Below, one piece after another: positions 1 through 5,599 of a stretch of 7,528 bases of DNA (the stretch's first letter is position 1; every line of letters begins with the position of its first letter). Where the stretch lies: assembly GCA_900754775.1 (NCBI GenBank), contig CAAEDZ010000174.1:1-7528 (forward strand), written 5' to 3'. The DNA comes from Clostridia bacterium (GTDB lineage Bacteria; Bacillota_A; Clostridia; Christensenellales; Aristaeellaceae). A model generated the notes under the pieces. It made no database searches and was not told the origin of the DNA. It worked only from the letters and a program-made list of their open reading frames with translations. A program made the position numbers and the translations under genes.

Positions 1-1118
1 AGTACGTGGCCACCGTCGTCTACCCCAAGGCGCCCTTCTTCCAGAGCGCCTCGCAGGACAGCGCCTACGTCACCGTCTCCGCCGGCACGGACGTCAACGT
101 CTACAAGTACAATCCCAGCACCGGCTGGGGCTATGTGGGCATCGGCAGCCAGCGCGGCTACATGCTGCTGGATCACCTGAACAAAAACAGCTACGCCACT
201 TTGGCGGAGAACGCCTCCGGCGCGGCGGTGCTGGTCCTCCAGCAGGAGCTTGAAAAGCGCGGCTACTTCGACGGCACGCCCGCGGGCAATTACAGCTCGC
301 TGACGAAGACGGCCGTGGCCCGCTTCCAGAGCGCCGTGGGCCTCAATGCCACCGGCATCGCCGACCAGACCACCCAGCGCATCCTCTACGGCGGCTACGC
401 GCCCGATTCGCCGCTTCTGAGCCTCACGCTCACGAACGGCAGCACCGGCGACAACGTCACCCGCCTGCAGACGCGCCTCTACTACAAGGGCTATCTTTCC
501 AAGACCTCCAGCGTGGACGGCGACTATGGCAGCACCACCGCCTCGGCCGTGAAGCTGTTCCAGACCGCCGCGGGCCTGAGCGCCACGGGCGCGGCCGACG
601 CCAACACGATACGCGCCCTGTACAGCAACAACGCGCCGAAGAACCCGTCCAAGGCGCCCGACGCGGGCAGCGGCGGCAGTTCCAGCGGCGGCGGCGATTC
701 CACGCAGGATCACCTGCCGGACAACCCCACGCGCGCGCAGAAGATCGAATACGTCATCTACGTGGCGCAGCAGCAGCTGGGCAAGCCCTACGTCTACGGC
801 GCCTCCGGCACCAGCAAGTACGACTGTTCGGGCCTGACGCTCTACTGCTACAGGCAGGTGGGCGTGTCCCTGCCGCACTCGGCGCAGATGCAGGGCTACA
901 ATTCCGGCACGAAGATCGAGGGCCTTGCCAACATGCAGCGCGGCGACATCGTCTGCATGAACACGGTCTCCGACAGCGACCTTTCCGACCATGTGGGCAT
1001 CTACATGGGCAACAACAAGATGATCCACGCCTCTTCCGGCGCGGGCGAAGTCATCATCTCCGACCTGAGCAGCGGCTACTACAACCGCGTCTTCTCCTGG
1101 GGACGCCGGGTGCTGTAA
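1..1118 (+). CDS. Peptidoglycan-binding NlpC/P60 family cell-wall hydrolase (5' end missing)
   Basis: This is the C-terminal part of a modular peptidoglycan hydrolase. The frame is open to the left edge, so the true start and any signal peptide lie outside the window; the GTG at base 6 is probably an internal valine. Counting from that codon, residues 1-60 look like a bacterial SH3-type fold. Two PG_binding_1 repeats follow, at about 70-128 and 145-206, each with the usual LQ..L...GY..G.....T..AV..FQ pattern. A Gly/Ser-rich linker spans about 219-232. The NlpC/P60 domain covers about 245-370 and keeps the catalytic Cys274 in YDCSGL, His329 in DHVGIYMG and a third polar residue, His341, in MIHASS. 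Family knowledge says such enzymes cleave stem peptides (D-Glu to diamino acid bonds) outside the membrane during wall turnover or daughter-cell separation. The gene converges on hflX and ends 18 bases before a strong hairpin. The catalytic site looks intact. The exact bond cut cannot be told from sequence. Confidence 0.93.
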   Translation, partial: YVATVVYPKAPFFQSASQDSAYVTVSAGTDVNVYKYNPSTGWGYVGIGSQRGYMLLDHLNKNSYATLAENASGAAVLVLQQELEKRGYFDGTPAGNYSSLTKTAVARFQSAVGLNATGIADQTTQRILYGGYAPDSPLLSLTLTNGSTGDNVTRLQTRLYYKGYLSKTSSVDGDYGSTTASAVKLFQTAAGLSATGAADANTIRALYSNNAPKNPSKAPDAGSGGSSSGGGDSTQDHLPDNPTRAQKIEYVIYVAQQQLGKPYVYGASGTSKYDCSGLTLYCYRQVGVSLPHSAQMQGYNSGTKIEGLANMQRGDIVCMNTVSDSDLSDHVGIYMGNNKMIHASSGAGEVIISDLSSGYYNRVFSWGRRVL

Positions 1119-1136
1119 GCCCTGAAAGCACAGCAA

Positions 1137-1170
1137 AAGGCGGCAGGGGGGAAACTCCTCCTGCCGCCTT
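1137..1170. terminator. Strong intergenic hairpin, likely bidirectional terminator
   Basis: The arms AAGGCGGCAGG and CCTGCCGCCTT pair perfectly and extend inward to about 14 base pairs, with one G-T pair, around a short loop near GAAACT. The hairpin starts 18 bases after the stop of the NlpC/P60 gene. The plus-strand side has only a short TT before GTC. The minus-strand side runs into TTTT, so the better U-tract faces the hflX direction. I read it as a shared terminator between two convergent genes. Confidence 0.72.
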
Positions 1171-1225
1171 GTCAACGCCCTGACGCGATGCGGGAAGGGA
1201 CTTCCCTCCGCCGCCCGACAAAAGC

Positions 1226-1258
1226 AAGCCCGTCTCCGCATTCCGCGAAGGCGGGCTT
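1226..1258 (-). terminator. Terminator downstream of hflX
   Basis: On the minus strand this hairpin begins 7 bases after the hflX TAA. Its arms AAGCCCG and CGGGCTT are extended by further pairs with one mismatch. It is followed by GC and then TTTT, a modest U-tract. Together with the hairpin at 1137-1170 it gives two tandem stops for transcription leaving hflX. On the plus strand the same hairpin is followed after a few bases by TTTT, so it may also act as a backup for the NlpC/P60 gene. Confidence 0.7.
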
Positions 1259-1265
1259 CTCCGTT

Positions 1266-3023
1266 TTACCCTTCCAGCAGCTTCAGCACCCGCCGGTGCA
1301 GGGCGGCGTCGAGCAGACAGGTGACGCTCGTGCCCTCCGCCCCGTATTCCTCGGAAAGCACCTGTCCCTTTTCGTGGATCAGCGAGAGCGCCGCGCCCTT
1401 TTCGTAGGGCACCAGCAATTCCACCGGGTGGCGCAGCGCGGCCACGCGACGGGCGATCTCGGAAAGCAGCGCTTCCAGCCCCTCGCCCGTGCGCGCGGAG
1501 ATCAGCACCGCCCCCGGCGGCTCGATCATGCCCTCGAGATTTGCCCTGTCGGCCTTGTTGAGCGCCTCCAGAATGGGCTTGCCGCCGGCGCCGAGCTGGT
1601 CAAGCACGTCGAACACCGTCCCGCGCTGCTGATGGTAGAAGGGGCTGGATACGTCGCTGACCACCACGATGAGGTCGGCGCACAGCGCCTCTTCCAGCGT
1701 CGAATGAAAGGCCTCCACCAGCTGGTGCGGCAATTTGCGGATGAAGCCCACCGTGTCCACCAGCAGGCATTCGCGGTTCTCCGGCAGGGAAATGGCGCGC
1801 ATCACCGGGTCGAGGGTGGCGAACAGCTTGTCCTCCACCAGTACGCTGGCTCCGGAGAGGGCGTTGAGCAGCGTGGACTTGCCGGCGTTGGTGTAGCCCA
1901 CCAGCGCCACCACGGTCTTGTCCTGCTTTTCGCGGCGCGCGCGGCGCATGTCGCGCTGGCGCTTGAGTTCGGCAAGCTGCCCTTCCAGATCGTCGATGCG
2001 CTTGCGCACGCGGCGGCGGTCCACTTCCAGCCGCGTCTCGCCGGGGCCGCGCGTGCCGATGCCGCCGCCCAGACGGGAGAGCGACTGCCCCAGACCCACC
2101 AGGCGCGGCAGGCGGTACTTCATCTGCGCCAGCTCCACCTGCAACTTGCCCTCGGCGGTCTGCGCGCGGGCGGCGAAGATGTCGAGGATCAGCGCCGTGC
2201 GGTCGATGACGCGCACGCCCAGCGCGTTTTCCAGATTGCGCTGCTGCGCGCCGGTCAGTTCGTCGTCGAGGATGGCCAGATCGACCTCCAGCGCCTGACA
2301 GTCCAGCGCCAGTTCCGCAGCCTTGCCCGAGCCGATGAACGTTCCCGGGTCGGGCCGCTGCCGCTTCTGCAACACGCGGCTGACCACCAGCGCCCCGGCG
2401 GTCTCGGCCAGCGCCGCCAGTTCGTCCAGCGAATCCTCCGAGTCGGTGGAGATGAGCATGGCGCGCTCGGCGGTCTCCGTCAGCCCTCCGCGCTCGATGG
2501 CGCGCTTGACGCGCTCCTCGGCGGCCTCGATCTCCCGCATCCACAGGCTCTGCGGTATGCGGCCGGGCTTGACCGGCCCAAAGGTGACGATGGAGAGGCG
2601 GTCGTACTCCGCCTCGCCGAGAAACGCGGCCATGATGCCGGTGGCGCGGTCCTCTGCCACGCCCACGGAACACATGGAGTCAAAGCGCAAAAGCCGCAGC
2701 GCCTGCACGTCCACGTCCGAGAGCCGCGCGTCCCCGCCCGGGTGGGTGTGGATGCAGCGGTAGCCCGAGAGCCGGTCGAGGTTGCGCCGCAAATGCAGTT
2801 CCGGCAGCGAAATGCTGGCGATGGAGCCAATGGCCACCTCCAGCACCACGCCGTTGCGGTCCAGATAGACCAGCAATTCGCGGTTTAGCTGCATGGTGAA
2901 GCGCACCAGCGCGTTCAAAAGCCGGTCGGGCAGGTATTCGTCGCGCGCGAACTGCGCGTCGTAGAGTTTTTCCAGTTCATCCAGTGTGCTCTGGCGGATG
3001 CCCTCCAGATTTCCGTGGATCAT
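1266..3023 (-). CDS. hflX: HflX ribosome-associated GTPase with N-terminal JAMM-like extension
   Basis: The protein has 585 residues, well over the roughly 400-430 of compact HflX proteins. The HflX nucleotide-binding subdomain starts near residue 198 and includes PDPGTFIGSGK (224-234) and a glycine-rich GGGIGTRGPGET segment (319-330). A charged, probably coiled-coil stretch lies at about 335-367. The Obg/HflX-type G domain has G1 GYTNAGKST (376-384), a G2 threonine at 403 in FATLDP, G3 DTVGF (423-427), G4 NKAD (489-492) and G5 SA (509-510). HflX is known to bind the 50S E-site region and split stalled or idle ribosomes using GTP. Residues 1-190 are extra and contain HTHP at 92-95, then S102 and D105, matching the HxHP-x6-SxxD core of JAMM/JAB metalloproteases. 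The ATG at 3023 is chosen because GGAGG lies four bases upstream. The gene follows nifU on the same strand, separated by a strong hairpin. The HflX identity is secure; the role of the extension is unknown. Confidence 0.95.
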   Translation of the reverse strand: MIHGNLEGIRQSTLDELEKLYDAQFARDEYLPDRLLNALVRFTMQLNRELLVYLDRNGVVLEVAIGSIASISLPELHLRRNLDRLSGYRCIHTHPGGDARLSDVDVQALRLLRFDSMCSVGVAEDRATGIMAAFLGEAEYDRLSIVTFGPVKPGRIPQSLWMREIEAAEERVKRAIERGGLTETAERAMLISTDSEDSLDELAALAETAGALVVSRVLQKRQRPDPGTFIGSGKAAELALDCQALEVDLAILDDELTGAQQRNLENALGVRVIDRTALILDIFAARAQTAEGKLQVELAQMKYRLPRLVGLGQSLSRLGGGIGTRGPGETRLEVDRRRVRKRIDDLEGQLAELKRQRDMRRARREKQDKTVVALVGYTNAGKSTLLNALSGASVLVEDKLFATLDPVMRAISLPENRECLLVDTVGFIRKLPHQLVEAFHSTLEEALCADLIVVVSDVSSPFYHQQRGTVFDVLDQLGAGGKPILEALNKADRANLEGMIEPPGAVLISARTGEGLEALLSEIARRVAALRHPVELLVPYEKGAALSLIHEKGQVLSEEYGAEGTSVTCLLDAALHRRVLKLLEG

Positions 3024-3046
3024 TGTGCCTCCATTCCGGCGCGAAA

Positions 3047-3083
3047 GCCCCGCGCGGGGGAGAAACGCTCCTCCGCGCGGGGC
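3047..3083 (-). terminator. GC-rich hairpin between nifU and hflX (terminator or attenuator)
   Basis: The arms GCCCCGCGCGG and CCGCGCGGGGC pair perfectly and continue inward to about 16 pairs with one G-T, around a loop of about five bases. On the minus strand the hairpin starts 18 bases past the nifU stop and is followed by TTTCG, a short U-tract. Only 23 bases then remain before the hflX ATG, including its Shine-Dalgarno site, which leaves no space for a separate promoter after the hairpin. It probably lowers expression of hflX relative to the Fe-S genes, or acts as an RNA processing or stability element. Confidence 0.68.
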
Positions 3084-3101
3084 GGCGCGCCCGCTGCGTT
3101 C

Positions 3102-3482
3102 TTACGCCTTGGGGTGCTTTTCGCGGTAGTCCGCGATGGCCGCGTGCAGGGCTTCCTCGGCCAGCACGGAGCAGTGCAGCTTCACCGGCGGCAGCCCGCC
3201 GAGCGATTCGGTGACCATCTCGTTGGTAATCTGCAAGGCCTCGTCCACGGTCTTGCCCATCACCATCTCCGTGGCGCGGCTGGAAGTGGCGATGGCCGCG
3301 CCGCAGCCAAAGGTCTTGAACTTGACGTCGGTGATGACGTCGTTGTCGTCCACTTTAATGTATATTTTCATGATGTCGCCGCACTTGGCGTTGCCGACCT
3401 CGCCCACGCCGCTGGCATTTTCGATCTCGCCCACGTTGCGGGGATTCATGAAGTGATCCATGACCTTTTCGGAATACATCAT
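3102..3482 (-). CDS. nifU: NifU/IscU-type Fe-S cluster assembly scaffold
   Basis: The protein has 126 residues, a normal length for the stand-alone IscU-like domain, and no C-terminal Nfu domain. It shows the three cluster-binding cysteines, Cys34 in NAKCGD, Cys60 in FGCGAAIA and Cys104 in KLHCSVLAEEAL. It also has the conserved Asp36 and the His103 next to the last cysteine. It starts with MMYSEKVMDHFMNPRNVG, typical of the clostridial NifU-like branch. The family holds [2Fe-2S] or [4Fe-4S] clusters transiently in the cytoplasm, taking sulfur from the NifS partner. AGGAGG sits 8 bases before the first of two adjacent ATG codons and 11 before the second, so the first is preferred. The gene begins 3 bases after the nifS stop, with its Shine-Dalgarno site inside nifS, which suggests translational coupling. 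All key residues are present. Confidence 0.95.
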   Translation of the reverse strand: MMYSEKVMDHFMNPRNVGEIENASGVGEVGNAKCGDIMKIYIKVDDNDVITDVKFKTFGCGAAIATSSRATEMVMGKTVDEALQITNEMVTESLGGLPPVKLHCSVLAEEALHAAIADYREKHPKA

Positions 3483-3485
3483 TGT

Positions 3486-4664
3486 TCAGCCCTCCTGTGC
3501 CTTGCAAAATTCGTCGTAAAGGGGAGACATGGCGCGCAGCCGCCCGACGATCTTCTTCAGCGCCTCCACCACGTAGTCCACTTCCTCCATGGTGTTTTCC
3601 TCCGAGAGCGACAGCCGCAAGGAGCCGTGGGCGATCTCGTGGGGCAGGCCGATGGCCAGCAGCACATGCGAGGGGTCGAGCGAGCCGGAGGTGCAGGCCG
3701 AGCCGGAGGAACCGGCGATGCCCATCAAATCCAGCGACAGAAGCAGCGCCTCGCCCTCGATGAAGCGGAAGCAAATGTTGACATTGCCCGGCAGCCGCTT
3801 TTCCGGGTGGCCGTTGAGCCGCGTGTAGGGAATTTCCTCCAAAATGCGCTTTGTCAGGCGGTCGCGCATGGCGGCGATCTTTTCTACGTTCTCGTTCAGG
3901 TGCCTGACCGCCAGCTCGATGGCCGCGCCCATGGCGACGATGGAGGCCACGTTCTCCGTGCCGGCGCGCTGGTTGCGCTCCTGCGCGCCGCCCTCCATGA
4001 AGCGCTGGATGTGCAGGCCCTTGCGGATGTAGAGCGCGCCCACGCCCTTGGGCGCGTGCAGCTTGTGGCCGGAGAGGGAGAGCATGTCCACGTCCAGCGC
4101 CTTTACGTCGATGGGCACATGCCCAACGGCCTGCACGGCGTCGGTGTGGAACAGCGCCCCGTGCGCCCTGGCGATCCTGCACAGTTCGGCGATGGGCTCG
4201 ATGGTGCCGATCTCGTTGTTGGCGTACATGATGGAAACGATGGTCGTCTCCGGCCGGAGCGCCTTTTCAAGCTCCTCAGGATGCACCAGACCGAACTCGT
4301 CCACCGGCAGGTAGGTGACTTCAAAGCCCTCTTTTTCCAACTGCTGGCAGGTGTGCAGCACGGCGTGATGTTCGATCTGCGTGGTGATGATGTGGTTGCC
4401 CTTATTCCTGCGGGCGTAAGCCGCGCCGCGGATGGCCCAGTTGTCGCTCTCCGTGCCGCAGCCGGTGAAGTAAATTTCCGAACTCTGCGCGCCCAGCGCC
4501 GCCGCCACCTGTTCGCGCGCCCTGTCCAGCGCTGTCAGCGCCTCGCGGCCAAAGCCGTGTACGCTCGAGGGGTTGCCGTAGATGTCGCAAAGGTAGGGCT
4601 TCATGGCCTCGAACACCGGCTCGATGACCCGCGTGGTGGCCGCGTTGTCCATGTAGACTCTCAT
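3486..4664 (-). CDS. nifS: NifS/IscS-type cysteine desulfurase
   Basis: This 392-residue PLP enzyme of the class V aminotransferase fold converts cysteine to alanine and carries the sulfur as a persulfide for cluster assembly. It opens with the family hallmark YMDNAATT. His99 in EHHAVLHT and Asp175 and Gln178 in HTDAVQAVG match the PLP-binding residues. Lys201 in SLSGHKLHAPKG is the Schiff-base lysine. Cys324 in SGSACTSGSLDPSHVL is the persulfide cysteine on the long mobile loop of group I desulfurases (NifS/IscS), not the SufS type. Length and motifs are complete. The ATG directly follows the TAA of iscR (TAAATG), and GGAGGG inside the end of iscR lies 8 bases upstream. The neighbouring scaffold gene makes Fe-S assembly the most likely job, though NifS-type enzymes may also feed tRNA thiolation. 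No mnmA gene follows here. Confidence 0.96.
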   Translation of the reverse strand: MRVYMDNAATTRVIEPVFEAMKPYLCDIYGNPSSVHGFGREALTALDRAREQVAAALGAQSSEIYFTGCGTESDNWAIRGAAYARRNKGNHIITTQIEHHAVLHTCQQLEKEGFEVTYLPVDEFGLVHPEELEKALRPETTIVSIMYANNEIGTIEPIAELCRIARAHGALFHTDAVQAVGHVPIDVKALDVDMLSLSGHKLHAPKGVGALYIRKGLHIQRFMEGGAQERNQRAGTENVASIVAMGAAIELAVRHLNENVEKIAAMRDRLTKRILEEIPYTRLNGHPEKRLPGNVNICFRFIEGEALLLSLDLMGIAGSSGSACTSGSLDPSHVLLAIGLPHEIAHGSLRLSLSEENTMEEVDYVVEALKKIVGRLRAMSPLYDEFCKAQEG

Positions 4665-5072
4665 TTATTCGTCCCTCCGTAACATATCGTCCAGCGTGAT
4701 GCCGTCCACGATCTCGTTGATGCCGTCGCGCAGGCGCTGCCAGATTTTGCGCGAAGGGCAGTCGCAGCTCTTGCCGCAGGCGTCCTCCTCGTCCAGACAG
4801 TCCAGCAGCGTAAGCCCGCCCTCCAGGGCCCGCAAAATGTCGCCCACGGTAATTTCCCCCGGCGGGCGGGAGAGCATGTAGCCGCCCTGCGCGCCCCGGG
4901 CGCTCACCACCAGCCCCGCGCGCCTGAGCGTACACAAAAGCTGCTCCAGATACGCCTCCGGGATCGCCTGCGCCTCGGCCACGGCCTTGATCGGCCGCGG
5001 CTGCGCGCCGTAGTTCTGCGCCAGATCGTACATGGCGTGGATGCCGTAGCGGGCGCGTGTGGACAGTTTCAT
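4665..5072 (-). CDS. iscR: Rrf2-family Fe-S regulator, IscR-like
   Basis: The protein has 135 residues, close to other short Rrf2 regulators. A winged helix-turn-helix fills the N-terminal half, starting with the typical MKLSTRARYGIHAMYDLA and including the wing segment GAQGGYMLSRP (60-70). The cluster region has Cys92, Cys99 and Cys105, the last followed six residues later by Trp111 as in E. coli IscR. There is an extra Cys103. The place of the E. coli cluster histidine (third Cys +3) is Arg108. I infer a [2Fe-2S] or similar cluster that controls DNA binding. The ATG at 5072 is chosen because GGAGG lies six bases upstream and family similarity starts there; the frame stays open farther upstream but would cross the promoter and the divergent gene. 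The gene heads the iscR-nifS-nifU operon and probably represses it when clusters are plentiful. A cysteine-metabolism regulator of the CymR type is less likely, given the cysteines and the context. Confidence 0.92.
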   Translation of the reverse strand: MKLSTRARYGIHAMYDLAQNYGAQPRPIKAVAEAQAIPEAYLEQLLCTLRRAGLVVSARGAQGGYMLSRPPGEITVGDILRALEGGLTLLDCLDEEDACGKSCDCPSRKIWQRLRDGINEIVDGITLDDMLRRDE

Positions 5073-5078
5073 CGCGTT

Positions 5079-5083
5079 CCTCC
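5079..5083 (-). promoter_or_regulatory. Shine-Dalgarno site fixing the iscR start
   Basis: GGAGG (within GGAGGAA) on the minus strand lies six bases before the ATG at 5072. It supports the 135-residue start over longer upstream extensions of the same open frame, which would have to begin ahead of the promoter. Confidence 0.85.
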
Positions 5084-5090
5084 ATAAATC

Positions 5091-5107
5091 CTGACTGTTT
5101 CGGTCGA
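5091..5107 (-). promoter_or_regulatory. Candidate IscR operator, downstream site
   Basis: On the minus strand this reads TCGAC-N7-GTCAG followed by GAT. It matches the GAC-N7-GTC core of E. coli type 1 IscR sites. It begins at about the predicted +1 of iscR, where a bound repressor would block initiation or early elongation. The similar site at 5148-5164 shares GAC-N7-GTCAGGAT in the same orientation. Binding by this IscR is inferred. Confidence 0.6.
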
Positions 5108-5112
5108 CATTT

Positions 5113-5141
5113 ACTATATCACCGAAAAGCGCCCCCGTCAA
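5113..5141 (-). promoter_or_regulatory. Sigma-A-type promoter of the iscR-nifS-nifU operon
   Basis: The minus strand carries TTGACG at 5141-5136 and TATAGT at 5118-5113, separated by exactly 17 bases. Each box differs from consensus by one base. The predicted start of transcription is near 5106, giving a leader of about 34 bases before the iscR ATG, too short for a riboswitch. Confidence 0.82.
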
Positions 5142-5147
5142 TCTATC

Positions 5148-5164
5148 CTGACCATTTTCGTCAG
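5148..5164 (-). promoter_or_regulatory. Candidate IscR operator, upstream site
   Basis: The minus strand reads CTGAC-N7-GTCAG, a perfect inverted repeat with a seven-base centre GAAAATG, followed by GAT. It sits just upstream of the iscR -35 box, centred near -50. The centre-to-centre distance to the downstream site is 57 bases. It lies between the two divergent promoters, so it could in principle affect either. Confidence 0.6.
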
Positions 5165-5197
5165 AATTTAACGCGCGCAACTTCCGCGCTTTGGTTA

Positions 5198-5227
5198 TTG
5201 TCAAAGGCGCGGTGGGGATGGTATAAT
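5198..5227 (+). promoter_or_regulatory. Sigma-A-type promoter of the membrane protein-kinase-sigma gene group
   Basis: TTGTCA at 5198-5203 and a perfect TATAAT at 5222-5227 are 18 bases apart. The predicted start is near 5234, so the leader is only about 14 bases and consists mostly of the Shine-Dalgarno region. It diverges from the iscR promoter. Confidence 0.78.
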
Positions 5228-5235
5228 AGAAGAAT

Positions 5236-5240
5236 GGAGG
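5236..5240 (+). promoter_or_regulatory. Shine-Dalgarno site fixing a GTG start
   Basis: GGAGG lies seven bases before the GTG at 5248. The only nearby ATG (5234) is out of frame and overlaps this site, so GTG is the likely start codon of the small membrane protein. Confidence 0.82.
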
Positions 5241-5247
5241 ATACACC

Positions 5248-5586
5248 GTGAAGATATTCAAGGGATTTTGCGTCTGGCTTTTGCAGGCCGCCCTGGCGCT
5301 GGCGGCCTGTGTGCTGCTGACGCTTCTGATCTGGCTCCCCGGAGCGTGGTACGAACTGGCCGCCTGGGCGCTGATGCCGGCGCTGGGGTGCATTTCGGCC
5401 TATCTGGTCACGCGGCGGGGCGTGAACAACTACATCGCATGGCTGGCGCCGCCGGTGTGCGTGTTTTTCGCCCACTATATCGTCACCGGCTACACGCCGG
5501 ATGGCCCCGGGCCGACGCTTTTGACGGCGCTGCTGGCCATCGTCGGCGCGGCGGCGGGGCACGTGCGCAACGAAGGCAAACGATGA
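5248..5586 (+). CDS. Small four-helix membrane protein of unknown function
   Basis: I do not recognise this 112-residue protein. It is very hydrophobic and appears to have four membrane segments, at about residues 7-30, 34-54, 61-81 and 88-106. Short polar parts sit between them: TRRGVNN at 55-61 between helices 2 and 3, and TPDGPGP at 83-89 between helices 3 and 4. The last helix has a small-residue face (GAAAG). Both ends are basic (MKIFKG and RNEGKR), consistent with cytoplasmic N and C termini by the positive-inside rule. It has no obvious enzyme motif or signal-peptide cleavage site. It starts with GTG behind a strong Shine-Dalgarno site and a good promoter. Its stop lies 13 bases before the FGGY kinase start, so the two are probably one transcript. 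A transporter subunit, a stress protein or an anti-sigma-like partner are all possible but unsupported. Confidence 0.8.
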   Translation: MKIFKGFCVWLLQAALALAACVLLTLLIWLPGAWYELAAWALMPALGCISAYLVTRRGVNNYIAWLAPPVCVFFAHYIVTGYTPDGPGPTLLTALLAIVGAAAGHVRNEGKR

Positions 5587-5599
5587 GCGGAGGGATAGC

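Noticed and set aside
655..702. Gly/Ser-rich repeat in the hydrolase gene
   Set aside because: It encodes a flexible linker between the second wall-binding repeat and the peptidase domain; there is no tandem DNA repeat of interest.
1188..2888. Long open frame on the plus strand opposite hflX
   Set aside because: It mirrors hflX codons in GC-rich DNA, has a composition rich in His, Arg, Gln and Ala, shows no family motifs, and lies over a clearly real GTPase gene.
3015..4682. Long open frame on the plus strand opposite nifU and nifS
   Set aside because: It is antisense to two genes with full catalytic motifs, has no recognisable domain, and follows from strong GC bias at third codon positions.
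5073..5106. Possible riboswitch or other structured leader ahead of iscR
   Set aside because: The predicted leader is only about 34 bases and shows no strong fold beyond the operator repeat.
5073..5393. Upstream extension of the iscR frame to give a 242-residue protein
   Set aside because: It would run through the iscR promoter, both operator candidates and the start of the divergent gene. The ATG at 5072 has a good Shine-Dalgarno site and matches the family start.
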